Part shown: positions 9,406-15,944 of the stretch, in pieces | Position numbering within the stretch: position 1 is the first letter of the stretch | How the letters are laid out: every line of letters starts with the position of its first letter | NCBI GenBank assembly: GCA_003225595.1 | Contig: QIAR01000172.1 | Coordinates: forward strand, 1-16,538 | Reading direction: 5' to 3' | Source of the DNA: Acidobacteriota bacterium | GTDB taxonomy: Bacteria > Acidobacteriota > Terriglobia > Terriglobales > Acidobacteriaceae | Length of the DNA: 16,538 nt | Notes under the pieces: generated by a model | Databases searched by the model: none | What the model saw: the letters and a program-made list of their open reading frames with translations, nothing else | Told to the model about the DNA's origin: nothing | Program-made: the position numbers and the translations under genes

Positions 9406-10515
9406 TCACTTTCCATACGTCACTCGAAAAACCACCCCTGCCGAATCGTCGCTGATGTACATTGCGCCTTCGGGACCTACGACAATTCCCACCGGGCGCC
9501 CCATCCAGACACCTTTTTTCGTTTCGCCGGGCTTAATCCAGCCGGTGATGAAGTCTTCCGTTCCCTGAGGCTCTCCTTTGTCATTCAGCTTGACCCGGAT
9601 GATTTTGTATCCGGTCGGCACGCTGCGATTCCATGATCCGTGCAGCGCCAGAAAAATATTCCCGCGGTATTCCTCTGGGAACATAGTTGCCGTGTAAAAG
9701 GCCATGCCCAAGGGCGCCGAATGCGCCTGGATTTCGACTTTCGGAGGGATTGTTCCCTTACAACGGTCGTCGTCCCCTTCCGTCTGCGATCGATCGGGGA
9801 TGCGATTGCCATAGCAGAATGGCCAACCGAAGTTGCCGCCGTTCTGCCCCAGATCATTGATCTCGTCTGGAGGCAGGTTGTCACCCAGCCAATCGCGTCC
9901 GTTCTCAGTGGTCCAGATCGTATTCGTTCTTGGATTAACGGCGAGACCGACGGCGTTCCTCAGACCATATGCGAAGATTCGTTCTCCGGTGCCGTCATCA
10001 TTGAATTCCAGCACTGCCGCTCGACGCTTGTCTTTTTCGACGCACACATTGCAACTTGATCCGACCGACACATACATCTTGCCGTTTGCGAACAGCAGCG
10101 TGCGCGTGAAATGTCCGCCACTTCTGGGAACGAGCGCGATGACTTGGCCATTGCTGGCGCTCAGGGTGGCGTCATCCCAATCGTAGCGCCTGACCTGATT
10201 GGTCTCGGCCACATACAGCTTGCCCTTTTGAAAAGCCATACCGTGCGGTGCATTCAGGTCATCCAGCACGGTGACCATCTTTTCCGGGTGCCCGCTGTGC
10301 TTAAGATCAGGAAAGGCGAGCACTTTGCCCTCCGTGGTGTCGGAGACGAGCAGCACGCCACCCGGGCTGAAGACCATCATGCGTGGATGCGGCACATGCG
10401 CAAAGATGGCGATATGGAATCCGGGCGGGAGCTTCAGACGGGTAAGGTCCAACTTCTCAGCGTGGGTACAGGAAAGCAGCACCAGGGGCAATAGGAATAC
10501 AGGAAAACGTCGCAT
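9406..10515 (-). CDS. PQQ-dependent sugar dehydrogenase-like lipoprotein
   Basis: A 369-residue protein of the soluble glucose/sorbosone dehydrogenase family, six-bladed beta-propellers that oxidise sugars or aldehydes with pyrroloquinoline quinone. Residues 1-15 form a lipoprotein signal (MRRFPVFLLPLVLLS) with Cys16 as the lipidation site, placing the enzyme at a periplasmic membrane face. Family landmarks are NAPHGMAF (His91, candidate active-site base), the SSCNVC cysteine pair (155, 158), FAYGLRNAVGLAVNP, WTTENGRDWLGD, GGNFGWPFCYG, HGSWNRSVPTGYKI and MGRPVGIVVGPEG. The frame stays open to 10599, but the ATG at 10515 gives the proper lipoprotein signal and is chosen; no clear ribosome site precedes it. 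It lies 125 bases downstream of the M20 peptidase in the same direction. Whether the host makes PQQ is not visible here. Confidence 0.88.
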   Translation of the reverse strand: MRRFPVFLLPLVLLSCTHAEKLDLTRLKLPPGFHIAIFAHVPHPRMMVFSPGGVLLVSDTTEGKVLAFPDLKHSGHPEKMVTVLDDLNAPHGMAFQKGKLYVAETNQVRRYDWDDATLSASNGQVIALVPRSGGHFTRTLLFANGKMYVSVGSSCNVCVEKDKRRAAVLEFNDDGTGERIFAYGLRNAVGLAVNPRTNTIWTTENGRDWLGDNLPPDEINDLGQNGGNFGWPFCYGNRIPDRSQTEGDDDRCKGTIPPKVEIQAHSAPLGMAFYTATMFPEEYRGNIFLALHGSWNRSVPTGYKIIRVKLNDKGEPQGTEDFITGWIKPGETKKGVWMGRPVGIVVGPEGAMYISDDSAGVVFRVTYGK

Positions 10516-10518
10516 AAG

Positions 10519-10549
10519 AATCGCCAATCGCAAATTTCCAGAGACAATT
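10519..10549. repeat. Weak heptad tract upstream of PQQ-type gene
   Basis: AATC at 10519 and 10526 and AATT at 10533 keep a 7-base step; another AATT at 10546 is one base out of phase. It occupies the place where the leader and ribosome site of the - strand dehydrogenase gene should be. Confidence 0.4.
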
Positions 10550-10576
10550 GGATTCCAAGATAGGAGTTTGGGTTTG

Positions 10577-10611
10577 AATTGAAAATTGGCAACGGGCAAT
10601 TGAAAATTCTC
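10577..10611. repeat. Heptad repeat tract, AATTGnn
   Basis: AATT at 10577, 10584, 10598 and 10605, with AACG at the 10591 position, gives five exact 7-base steps. Same motif and orientation as 9355-9389; the two tracts bracket the PQQ-type gene. It lies about 30 bases past the M20 peptidase stop. Confidence 0.72.
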
Positions 10612-10640
10612 CCTGCCGAAGGATGTCTCCAGGCGGAAGC

Positions 10641-12116
10641 TTACTTCGCCTCCGCCAACGCCGTGACCACGTCATACAGCACCCGCGGACCGCGGCGCAC
10701 CTCATCCACGCGGATGCGTTCGTCATTGCCATGCTCCGTGCTGCCCTCTTCCTGTGTGGCTGTGAACGGCGAAAATCCGTAGGCATTGATCCCTAACGGA
10801 CGATAGCGCTGGTTTTCCGTGTATCCGCTGGTGAGCCGCGGCACCACAGGCGTGCCGGGAAAATACTGTTGCGCCGTTTGCCGAATAGCGTCGAAGAGCG
10901 CCGTATTGGTCGGCGACGCGTTGGCTACCCGGAATTCGGCATTTAGCGGGTCGACGCTTACGTTGGGGTCGTTCACCACCCGCCGAATGGTTTCCAGAAA
11001 CTCCCTCGGATCCTCTCCCGGCAGCAGGCGTACATCAAGGTTGGCCCACGCATCCGGTGGAATGACGTTCGTCTGCTCTGATCCCCCGAGCATGGTCAGC
11101 GAAATTGTGTCGCGCAGCAGAAAATTGAGTGACTCATCCCTCTCTACCTGCTCCTGAAAGCTTTTATCCTGAATTGTCTCCCGGATATTCCGAAACTGCC
11201 GTGCTCGCTCCGGCGGCTCGTAGGGTGCCATGTCACGCAGGAACTCCTCGACTACGGGTAGAACCTTTAATGGCGTCCGGTATTGGATAACGCGATCCAG
11301 CGCTCTTATTAGCCGGTTGGGTGCTGAATCCAGGTTTGGGCGCGAGCCGTGGCCCGGCCGCCCGTGTGCCACCACGCGCAGCCAAAACGGAGTCTTCTCA
11401 CCCACGTCCACGCCGATGTACCTAACCTTGCCGTTTTCCAACAGGTTCTCGCCCCCTTCATTGATCAGGAACTCTGCGTTCTCCAGCAGGTCGCGCTGAT
11501 GTTTGATCATCCAGTCCGTGCCCGTGCCCGCCGCTTCTTCGTCGCTCACGGCCAGGAATATCACATCCCGGTCAAGCGCCGGCTTCTCACGCTTCAACAT
11601 GACCATGACGAGCAACTGGGCCAAGCCTTCATCTTTCATGTCCTGCGCGCCGCGACCGTACATGGATCCGCCCACGATCGCGCCGCTGAAGGGCGGGACC
11701 TTCCAATGTGAAGCGTCGCTCGTGACCACATCCATATGGTTCAGGAGGATTATGGGCCTCCTGGTGTCAGCCGTCGTGTGCGGGATGCGGGCCCAGAGAT
11801 TGGCGCGCCCCGGAGCGTAGTCGAAGACCCGGTTTTCGATTCCTTCCTGGTCCAGAATCTTCTTGAAGAAGGCAACCGCGCGCGCTTCGTTGCCGGGCGG
11901 GTTGGTAGTGTCGATGCGAAGGTAATCCTGCATCCACTGGACAGCCAGATCGGAATATTGCTTCAGCCGGTCGGCAGGAATTTTCGTGGACGCCAACGTA
12001 GCCTTTGCCGTGGGCGCATCTTGCGCAATTACCTGAATCGAACTCAAAGCACCGGCTAATGCTAGAAGCAGAGCAATTCTGTGCACGAAAGATCGCTTCG
12101 CATCGGATGCGGACAT
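10641..12116 (-). CDS. Exported M20 family metallopeptidase
   Basis: A 491-residue di-zinc hydrolase of the M20 (M20/M25/M40) family, which cleaves amino-acyl or short peptide amide bonds. Residues about 11-32 form a signal peptide (HRIALLLALAGALSSIQVIA-Q), so it works in the periplasm or outside. The metal site is intact: His127 and Asp129 in LLNHMDVV, bridging Asp159 in GRGAQDMK, catalytic and ligand Glu193-Glu194 in SDEEAAG, Glu220 in INEGGE, and His462 in GSTEHGNDER. The lid/dimerisation domain between about 235 and 390 includes HGRPGHGSRP. AGGAG lies 5 bases before the ATG, a strong ribosome site. It probably leads into the PQQ-type gene downstream. It is divergent from the OmpA-like gene across a 392-base spacer. 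The substrate is unknown. Confidence 0.93.
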   Translation of the reverse strand: MSASDAKRSFVHRIALLLALAGALSSIQVIAQDAPTAKATLASTKIPADRLKQYSDLAVQWMQDYLRIDTTNPPGNEARAVAFFKKILDQEGIENRVFDYAPGRANLWARIPHTTADTRRPIILLNHMDVVTSDASHWKVPPFSGAIVGGSMYGRGAQDMKDEGLAQLLVMVMLKREKPALDRDVIFLAVSDEEAAGTGTDWMIKHQRDLLENAEFLINEGGENLLENGKVRYIGVDVGEKTPFWLRVVAHGRPGHGSRPNLDSAPNRLIRALDRVIQYRTPLKVLPVVEEFLRDMAPYEPPERARQFRNIRETIQDKSFQEQVERDESLNFLLRDTISLTMLGGSEQTNVIPPDAWANLDVRLLPGEDPREFLETIRRVVNDPNVSVDPLNAEFRVANASPTNTALFDAIRQTAQQYFPGTPVVPRLTSGYTENQRYRPLGINAYGFSPFTATQEEGSTEHGNDERIRVDEVRRGPRVLYDVVTALAEAK

Positions 12117-12245
12117 TCCGACTCCTGGGTTACTCCGTCTAAATTACTCGCCCTCACAACCGCACGCAGTTTTTATATCAGTTTTTGCCAAAATTACTCT
12201 GCCGCAGGACTTTGCGGCCTCGGAACGCTGGGGACAGGCTAGAAT
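12117..12245. promoter_or_regulatory. Divergent promoter region, M20 gene / OmpA-like gene
   Basis: No gene. AT-rich compared with its surroundings. It contains direct repeats AAATTACTC at 12141-12149 and 12191-12199, and CAGTTTTT at 12167-12174 and 12179-12186 (12 bases apart, about one helical turn). A + strand -10 candidate TAGAAT ends it (12240-12245), without a clear -35. On the - strand TATAAA (12172-12177) is a weak -10 candidate. Confidence 0.35.
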
Positions 12246-12252
12246 CTTATTG

Positions 12253-12508
12253 CATAACAATGATTTAGCGTCCCGATGGGGCCATGAGTTTGGCACGAGA
12301 CCTGTTAATAGCAGGAGCGGGTGCCCCGATTGTGAGGAAGCACCCCAATTGTTGGTTCGAGGGCATGCGTTGCGTCACCGCATGCTGGCAAAGCCGACAC
12401 AGCTTGCCCCAGTTTACCCGTAAGGGGACGCAATCAAAATCGCGTACCACGCCTCACAAGGCGTGCTGGAGTGGAGCCGCAACGCTCCCCCATTCGGAGG
12501 AAGTTCAT
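12253..12508 (+). promoter_or_regulatory. Hairpin-rich 5' leader of OmpA-like gene
   Basis: About 255 bases between the putative -10 (12240-12245) and the ATG at 12509. Four inverted repeats are visible: CCTGTT/AGCAGG (12301-12306 with 12310-12315, one G-U pair), GGGTGC/GCACCC (12319-12324 with 12340-12345), GCATGCG/CGCATGC (12363-12369 with 12379-12385) and CACGCCT/AGGCGTG (12448-12454 with 12459-12465, CACA loop). The sequence is open in the frame of the downstream gene but its translation is not protein-like. It could be a structured regulatory leader or a separate small RNA. I cannot match it to a known riboswitch. Confidence 0.4.
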
Positions 12509-13639
12509 ATGAAGAACCGTGTGTTTGTAGTGCTGCTTCTGGCCACTGTGCTCGCACTACCCGCCTTCGCACAGCAGGACAACTCGAGTACTCAAAGCCA
12601 GCCGGCGACAACTCAGTCCCAGCCGGCAACAACCCAGACGCCGGATACCACTCAGTCGCAACCTGCGACAACTCAGTCCCAACCGGCAACAACCCAGACG
12701 CCGGATACCACTCAGTCGCAACCTGCGGCCACGCAGGCGCCGGACACAACTCAGTCGCAACCGGCAACCACGCAGTCTCAGCCGGCTACGACCCAGCAAG
12801 GTACGCAATCCTCAACGACTTCGTCGCAAGGCACCCAGCAGACCGCGACTCAGCCGTCTGAGCAGAACGCCTCGGGCACAACTCAGAGTGCGACTGGCAA
12901 ACCTCTCCAGCCGCCGGCTCGCGAGGGTTTTTGGGGCCGGGTCAACCCGTTCGCTCGTAAGAAGTACGTGCAGCGCCAGACCCAGCCTATTCGCGACCGT
13001 TTAAACGAGTTGGATGAGCTCACTGCGAGCAACAGCAAGATGATCAAGGACGTCGATTCGCGCGCCCAGGACGGCATCAAGATGGCTTCGGCCAAGGCCA
13101 CTGAAGCCGACCAGCACGCTATTGATGCCGGCAACCGCGCCCAGGCGGCGCAACAGACCGCGCAGCAGGCCACGACCCGGATCCAGACGGTCGAGCAGGT
13201 GGTCACGAACATTGACCAGTACCAGCCGACGACTCAGACCGAGATCCGCTTCCGTCCCGGTCAGAGTGTGCTGAGCAAGAAGGCCAAGGATGCACTGGAC
13301 GAGATGGCCACTCCGCTGAAGAGCCAGCGCGGGTACATTATCGAGGTGCAGGGCTTTTCCTCAGGCCGCGGCCAGACTGCCATTGCCAACTCACAGAAGA
13401 TGGCCGAGTCAGTGGTACGTTACCTGGTGCTCAACCACGATATCCCGGTCTATCGCATCTACCTCGTCGGTATGGGCAATGCCCCAACACAGACAGCGTC
13501 GACAGGTGAAGCCAAGCCGAAGCGCACGACTGGCGGTCGCGTCGAAATCAGTCTCCTGAAGAACAATCTGGAGCAACTGTCTTCGAACACCGCACCGCCT
13601 GCACCGGCAAACCAGCAACAGCAGGCGCCTCCCAAGTAG
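12509..13639 (+). CDS. OmpA-like envelope protein with Thr/Gln/Pro repeat region
   Basis: A 376-residue exported protein, probably at the outer membrane or in the periplasm. Residues 1-21 are a signal peptide (MKNRVFVVLLLATVLALPAFA). Residues 25-135 are low-complexity, built of TTQSQPA and TTQTPD units. About 150-235 is a long charged/Ala/Gln helix, likely coiled coil (IRDRLNELDELTASN through RAQAAQQTAQQATTRIQTVEQ). About 243-350 is an OmpA C-terminal-like domain (EIRFRPGQSVLSKKAKDALDEMA, IIEVQGFSSGRG, GGRVEISLL). The aspartate and arginine that normally hold diaminopimelate are Ser285 and Ser301, so peptidoglycan binding is doubtful. GGAGG lies 8 bases before the ATG; the in-frame ATG at 12284 is rejected. 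It ends in a strong terminator. Confidence 0.88.
   Translation: MKNRVFVVLLLATVLALPAFAQQDNSSTQSQPATTQSQPATTQTPDTTQSQPATTQSQPATTQTPDTTQSQPAATQAPDTTQSQPATTQSQPATTQQGTQSSTTSSQGTQQTATQPSEQNASGTTQSATGKPLQPPAREGFWGRVNPFARKKYVQRQTQPIRDRLNELDELTASNSKMIKDVDSRAQDGIKMASAKATEADQHAIDAGNRAQAAQQTAQQATTRIQTVEQVVTNIDQYQPTTQTEIRFRPGQSVLSKKAKDALDEMATPLKSQRGYIIEVQGFSSGRGQTAIANSQKMAESVVRYLVLNHDIPVYRIYLVGMGNAPTQTASTGEAKPKRTTGGRVEISLLKNNLEQLSSNTAPPAPANQQQQAPPK
12590..12800 (+). repeat. Coding minisatellite, 21/18-bp units in 60-bp period
   Basis: Within the OmpA-like gene. Units encode TTQSQPA (21 bp) and TTQTPD or ATQAPD (18 bp), arranged 7+7+6 residues to give a 60-bp period. Bases 12608-12660 and 12668-12720 are identical except at one position, which indicates a recent tandem duplication. 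All steps are multiples of three, so copy-number change keeps the frame. Confidence 0.85.
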
Positions 13640-13671
13640 CGACAGGGGCCACACGGCCCTAGCCTCCCCCC

Positions 13672-13705
13672 AGAGCCTCTTGCGCAAGCAAGAGGCTCTT
13701 TTGTT
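13672..13705 (+). terminator. Rho-independent terminator of OmpA-like gene
   Basis: A perfect 12-bp stem (13672-13683 with 13688-13699), a GCAA tetraloop of the GNRA type (13684-13687), and a T-rich tail TTTTGTT. It lies 32 bases after the stop codon. The opposite strand lacks a T-run, so it acts mainly on + strand transcripts. Confidence 0.92.
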
Positions 13706-13735
13706 GGTGGCGGATCTCGAGACCTAAGTACAAAT

Positions 13736-14224
13736 TCAATTGGCTTCAGTCGTTGGCGTATCCGGTGTTGACAGCTCCAATTCCATGTACATTGCTCCTT
13801 CGATCGGATTGGGACGATAGGGAGCAATTTCCTTGAATCCCAGCATGCGATATAACACGACGGCATCCTTCATGATGGGCTCGACAGTATCCAGACGCAT
13901 GCGCGCGTAGCCGATGCCCCGAGCCTCGTCGATTATGGTTCTCGCTAACGCGCGACCTATCCCCTTGCCGCGAAAGTTCGGACGCAAATAAAGGCGCTTC
14001 ATCTCGCAGATTTCTGGCTCCAGGCGGTGCAGGGCCACACAGCCGGCTAGCTGCGCTTGAAACCGGGCGAGTAGCAGGCGGCCACTAGGAGGGGCGTAGT
14101 CTCCGGGCAGTCCCGCCAATTCTTGCTCGAAGCTCTGGAAGCACAGACTAAAACCCAGTGATTGGGCGTATTCGAGGAAGAGCTCGCGGGCCTGGGCGAT
14201 CTGGGCGGGTGTCTCGGCCTGCAC
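13736..14224 (-). CDS. GNAT family N-acetyltransferase
   Basis: A 162-residue acetyltransferase of the GCN5-related superfamily, which moves the acetyl group of acetyl-CoA to an amine. The acetyl-CoA pyrophosphate loop is RGKGIGRALA (85-94), preceded by the strand EMKRLYLRPNF; ARMRLDTVEPIMKDAVVLYRMLGFKEI is the usual C-terminal half. The start is a GTG at 14224; no ATG exists between it and fabG in this frame. It follows fabG on the same strand with a 29-base gap and no promoter seen, so it is probably co-transcribed and perhaps translationally coupled. It converges on the OmpA-like gene, whose terminator lies just beyond its stop. The substrate is unknown. Confidence 0.87.
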   Translation of the reverse strand: MQAETPAQIAQARELFLEYAQSLGFSLCFQSFEQELAGLPGDYAPPSGRLLLARFQAQLAGCVALHRLEPEICEMKRLYLRPNFRGKGIGRALARTIIDEARGIGYARMRLDTVEPIMKDAVVLYRMLGFKEIAPYRPNPIEGAMYMELELSTPDTPTTEAN

Positions 14225-14253
14225 GATCTCCAGTCCCGGTACGGCGCTGTGAG

Positions 14254-14997
14254 CTACCCCATCAGCATGCCTCCGTTCACGTTCATTACGTGTCCTGTGA
14301 TGTAAGACGCTTCATCCGAGGCCAGGAAGCAAACAGCATGCGCGACGTCGTCCGGTGTGCCCACACGTCCCAACGGAATCATTTTCAGCGCGTTCTGCTT
14401 AAAGTCGTCGGAGAAACCCGCCGTCATAGCTGTTTCGATGAAGCCGGGCGCCACGGCGTTAGAGGTAATGTTGCGCGAGGCGACTTCGCGCGCGATTGCC
14501 ATGGTCAGGCCAATCAGACCAGCTTTGGAGGCAGCGTAGTTAGCCTGGCCGGCTTGCCCAATTTGTCCAAAGATGCTGGTGACGTTAATGATTCTCCCCC
14601 AGCGCTGTTTGAGCATGGAACTGATGGCCTGCTGGATACACAGATAGGCGGAAGTCAGATTGGTACTGAGCACCGCGTCCCAGTCGGCGCGCTTCATGCG
14701 CATCAGCAGCTGGTCGCGGGTGATGCCGGCATTGTTCACCAGGATGTCGATCTTGCCGAACTGCGCGAGTGCGGCTTTGAATGCCGTCTTGATTTGTTCT
14801 TCGTCAGCAACATCCATGGGGAAAGCCGCAGCTTTGCCGCCAGTATTGGCAATCTGGTGGACAAGTTGGTTCAATTTTTCCTGGTTGCGGGCGGCGACAG
14901 CTACGGCAGCACCCGATTGCGCGAGTTTGAGCGCGCAAGCGTGCCCGATTCCCTGCGAGGCGCCCGTAACGAGCGCGACTCGTCCTGAAAGACTCAT
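14254..14997 (-). CDS. fabG: 3-oxoacyl-ACP reductase (short-chain dehydrogenase)
   Basis: Reduces 3-oxoacyl-ACP to 3-hydroxyacyl-ACP with NADPH in fatty-acid elongation (cytoplasm). The 247 residues are the normal FabG length. The Rossmann glycine motif TGASQGIG is at 11-18, NNAG at 88-91, and the catalytic set is Asn113, Ser141 (NVTSIFG), Tyr154 and Lys158 (NYAASKAG). APGFIETAMT and the terminal ITGHVMNVNGGM are typical of FabG. The ATG at 14997 is chosen over the in-frame start at 15021 because AGGAG lies 7 bases upstream. A perfect -10 box precedes it. It is not next to fabD, acpP or fabF, so a related SDR role is possible, but motif agreement is close. Confidence 0.92.
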   Translation of the reverse strand: MSLSGRVALVTGASQGIGHACALKLAQSGAAVAVAARNQEKLNQLVHQIANTGGKAAAFPMDVADEEQIKTAFKAALAQFGKIDILVNNAGITRDQLLMRMKRADWDAVLSTNLTSAYLCIQQAISSMLKQRWGRIINVTSIFGQIGQAGQANYAASKAGLIGLTMAIAREVASRNITSNAVAPGFIETAMTAGFSDDFKQNALKMIPLGRVGTPDDVAHAVCFLASDEASYITGHVMNVNGGMLMG

Positions 14998-15029
14998 GCA
15001 GACTCTCCTCTCCCCCTTCAAAACGCGGA

Positions 15030-15035
15030 ATTATA
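15030..15035 (-). promoter_or_regulatory. -10 element TATAAT of fabG
   Basis: A perfect TATAAT on the - strand, predicting transcription from about 15023 and a 26-base leader containing the AGGAG ribosome site. No good -35 at 16-18 bases. It sits just past the stop of the upstream YqjF-like gene, so fabG probably has its own promoter. Confidence 0.5.
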
Positions 15036-15047
15036 CCTGCCCAGTCC

Positions 15048-15767
15048 TCACCCCACACGGCGTAGTGGCCAGATCAAGACCTCAAGCCGGCGAGAGAAAT
15101 GCAGGAGCGGGGATGCATTCGGCAGCATAATGCCCGCAACTGCGGCCATGGTGTTGATTTCTATTTCAGCCTCGGCGTCCTGCAGTGGCCACTGTTCGTG
15201 GTGAATCTCACCGCGGTATACATGGCCGTTCGCAGTCGCATAAAGGCAGTAGCGTTCGGTCAGCCAGTTCTCGAGTGTCCCTTTTTTTCTTAGATGGACC
15301 TCGCGAACCGGCCGGTAACGGCTACGGAACTCCGCCTCGCCTTCGTAGCGGCGTGAACTGTACGCGAACGAATCATTCGTGATGTCGGCCCTCATCTTGG
15401 CATGGAAGTAAGGCAGGCGATAGAAGGCGCGGGCCGCCCAGACGGCGGACAGATTGGCAGCATCGAGGCTGAAGAAAAAAACGCCGGGTTTGTCGTCAAA
15501 TAATACATAGGTGCGCACGTTGAGCTCGGGAAAACGCGAAAGCCACGGCAAGGCGGGCAGGCCGCGCGCACGCACTCCGCTCATGTGAAACGGAGTCACC
15601 GCAACCCAGCACTGGCCATCGAAAGTATCGAGCGCGAGTTGTTGCGGAACCAGGGGACGCATTAGTTCAGTCGGAACTGGCCAATGGGCAAACAACAGGT
15701 CGTGCCAGGTTTGGGCCATGATCCAGCTACCTTTGGGCAGCGGCCACGGCCGGTGGACTACCGACAT
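15048..15767 (-). CDS. YqjF/DUF2071 family protein
   Basis: A 239-residue cytoplasmic protein of the uncharacterised YqjF (DUF2071) family. Family features are HRPWPLPKGSWIMAQTWHDLLFAHWPVP at the N-terminus, GQCWVAVTPFHMSGVRARGLPALPWLSRFPELNVRTYV, PGVFFFSLDAANLSAVWAAR, and LTERYCLYATANGHVYRGEIHHEQWPL near the C-terminus. The ATG at 15767 is chosen because the conserved HRPWPLP block follows 7 codons later; an in-frame GTG at 15782 is the alternative. Neither has a clear ribosome site. The gene ends only 50 bases before the fabG start on the same strand, so some read-through is likely. No biochemical function is established for the family that I know of. Confidence 0.87.
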   Translation of the reverse strand: MSVVHRPWPLPKGSWIMAQTWHDLLFAHWPVPTELMRPLVPQQLALDTFDGQCWVAVTPFHMSGVRARGLPALPWLSRFPELNVRTYVLFDDKPGVFFFSLDAANLSAVWAARAFYRLPYFHAKMRADITNDSFAYSSRRYEGEAEFRSRYRPVREVHLRKKGTLENWLTERYCLYATANGHVYRGEIHHEQWPLQDAEAEIEINTMAAVAGIMLPNASPLLHFSRRLEVLIWPLRRVG

Positions 15768-15794
15768 GAGGGCAGATTGCACGGCTCGGGATCA

Positions 15795-15800
15795 ATTGTA
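15795..15800 (-). promoter_or_regulatory. -10 element TACAAT of YqjF-like gene
   Basis: TACAAT on the - strand (5 of 6) predicts a transcript starting near 15788, about 21 bases before the ATG at 15767. No convincing -35. The rest of the divergent spacer to 15944 shows nothing else I can support. Confidence 0.33.
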
Positions 15801-15944
15801 GATGGGAGGGAGCGGGTTGCAGCTAGCGGGCCGGGACCTGATGCGCACTTTGGGGGCTTGTCGCACCTGGTTCGGAATCATCTCATATAGGGTTCCGAGA
15901 GCGTTTGCGCAACCCGAGCCTGGCAAGTAACATTCGAGACTCCC

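Noticed and set aside
10516..10599. Longer start for the PQQ-type protein at ATG 10599
   Set aside because: It would put 28 residues ahead of a good lipoprotein signal and would translate the heptad tract. The ATG at 10515 is a better fit.
12385..12400. GGCAAAGCC as part of a GEMM-I cyclic-di-GMP riboswitch
   Set aside because: Only this short piece resembles the consensus. The paired upstream block with its tetraloop hairpin and the following conserved bases are missing.
12284..12508. 75-codon in-frame upstream extension of the OmpA-like gene starting at ATG 12284
   Set aside because: Its translation is rich in Cys, Trp, Arg and Ser and unlike a protein domain. The ATG at 12509 has a strong ribosome site and begins a perfect signal peptide.
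12590..12800. Repeat array as a CRISPR
   Set aside because: The repeats are in frame within a coding sequence, contiguous and without unique spacers, and there are no cas genes.
14158..14988. 276-residue + strand frame opposite fabG
   Set aside because: fabG on the other strand has every catalytic motif. The antisense translation shows no recognisable domain.
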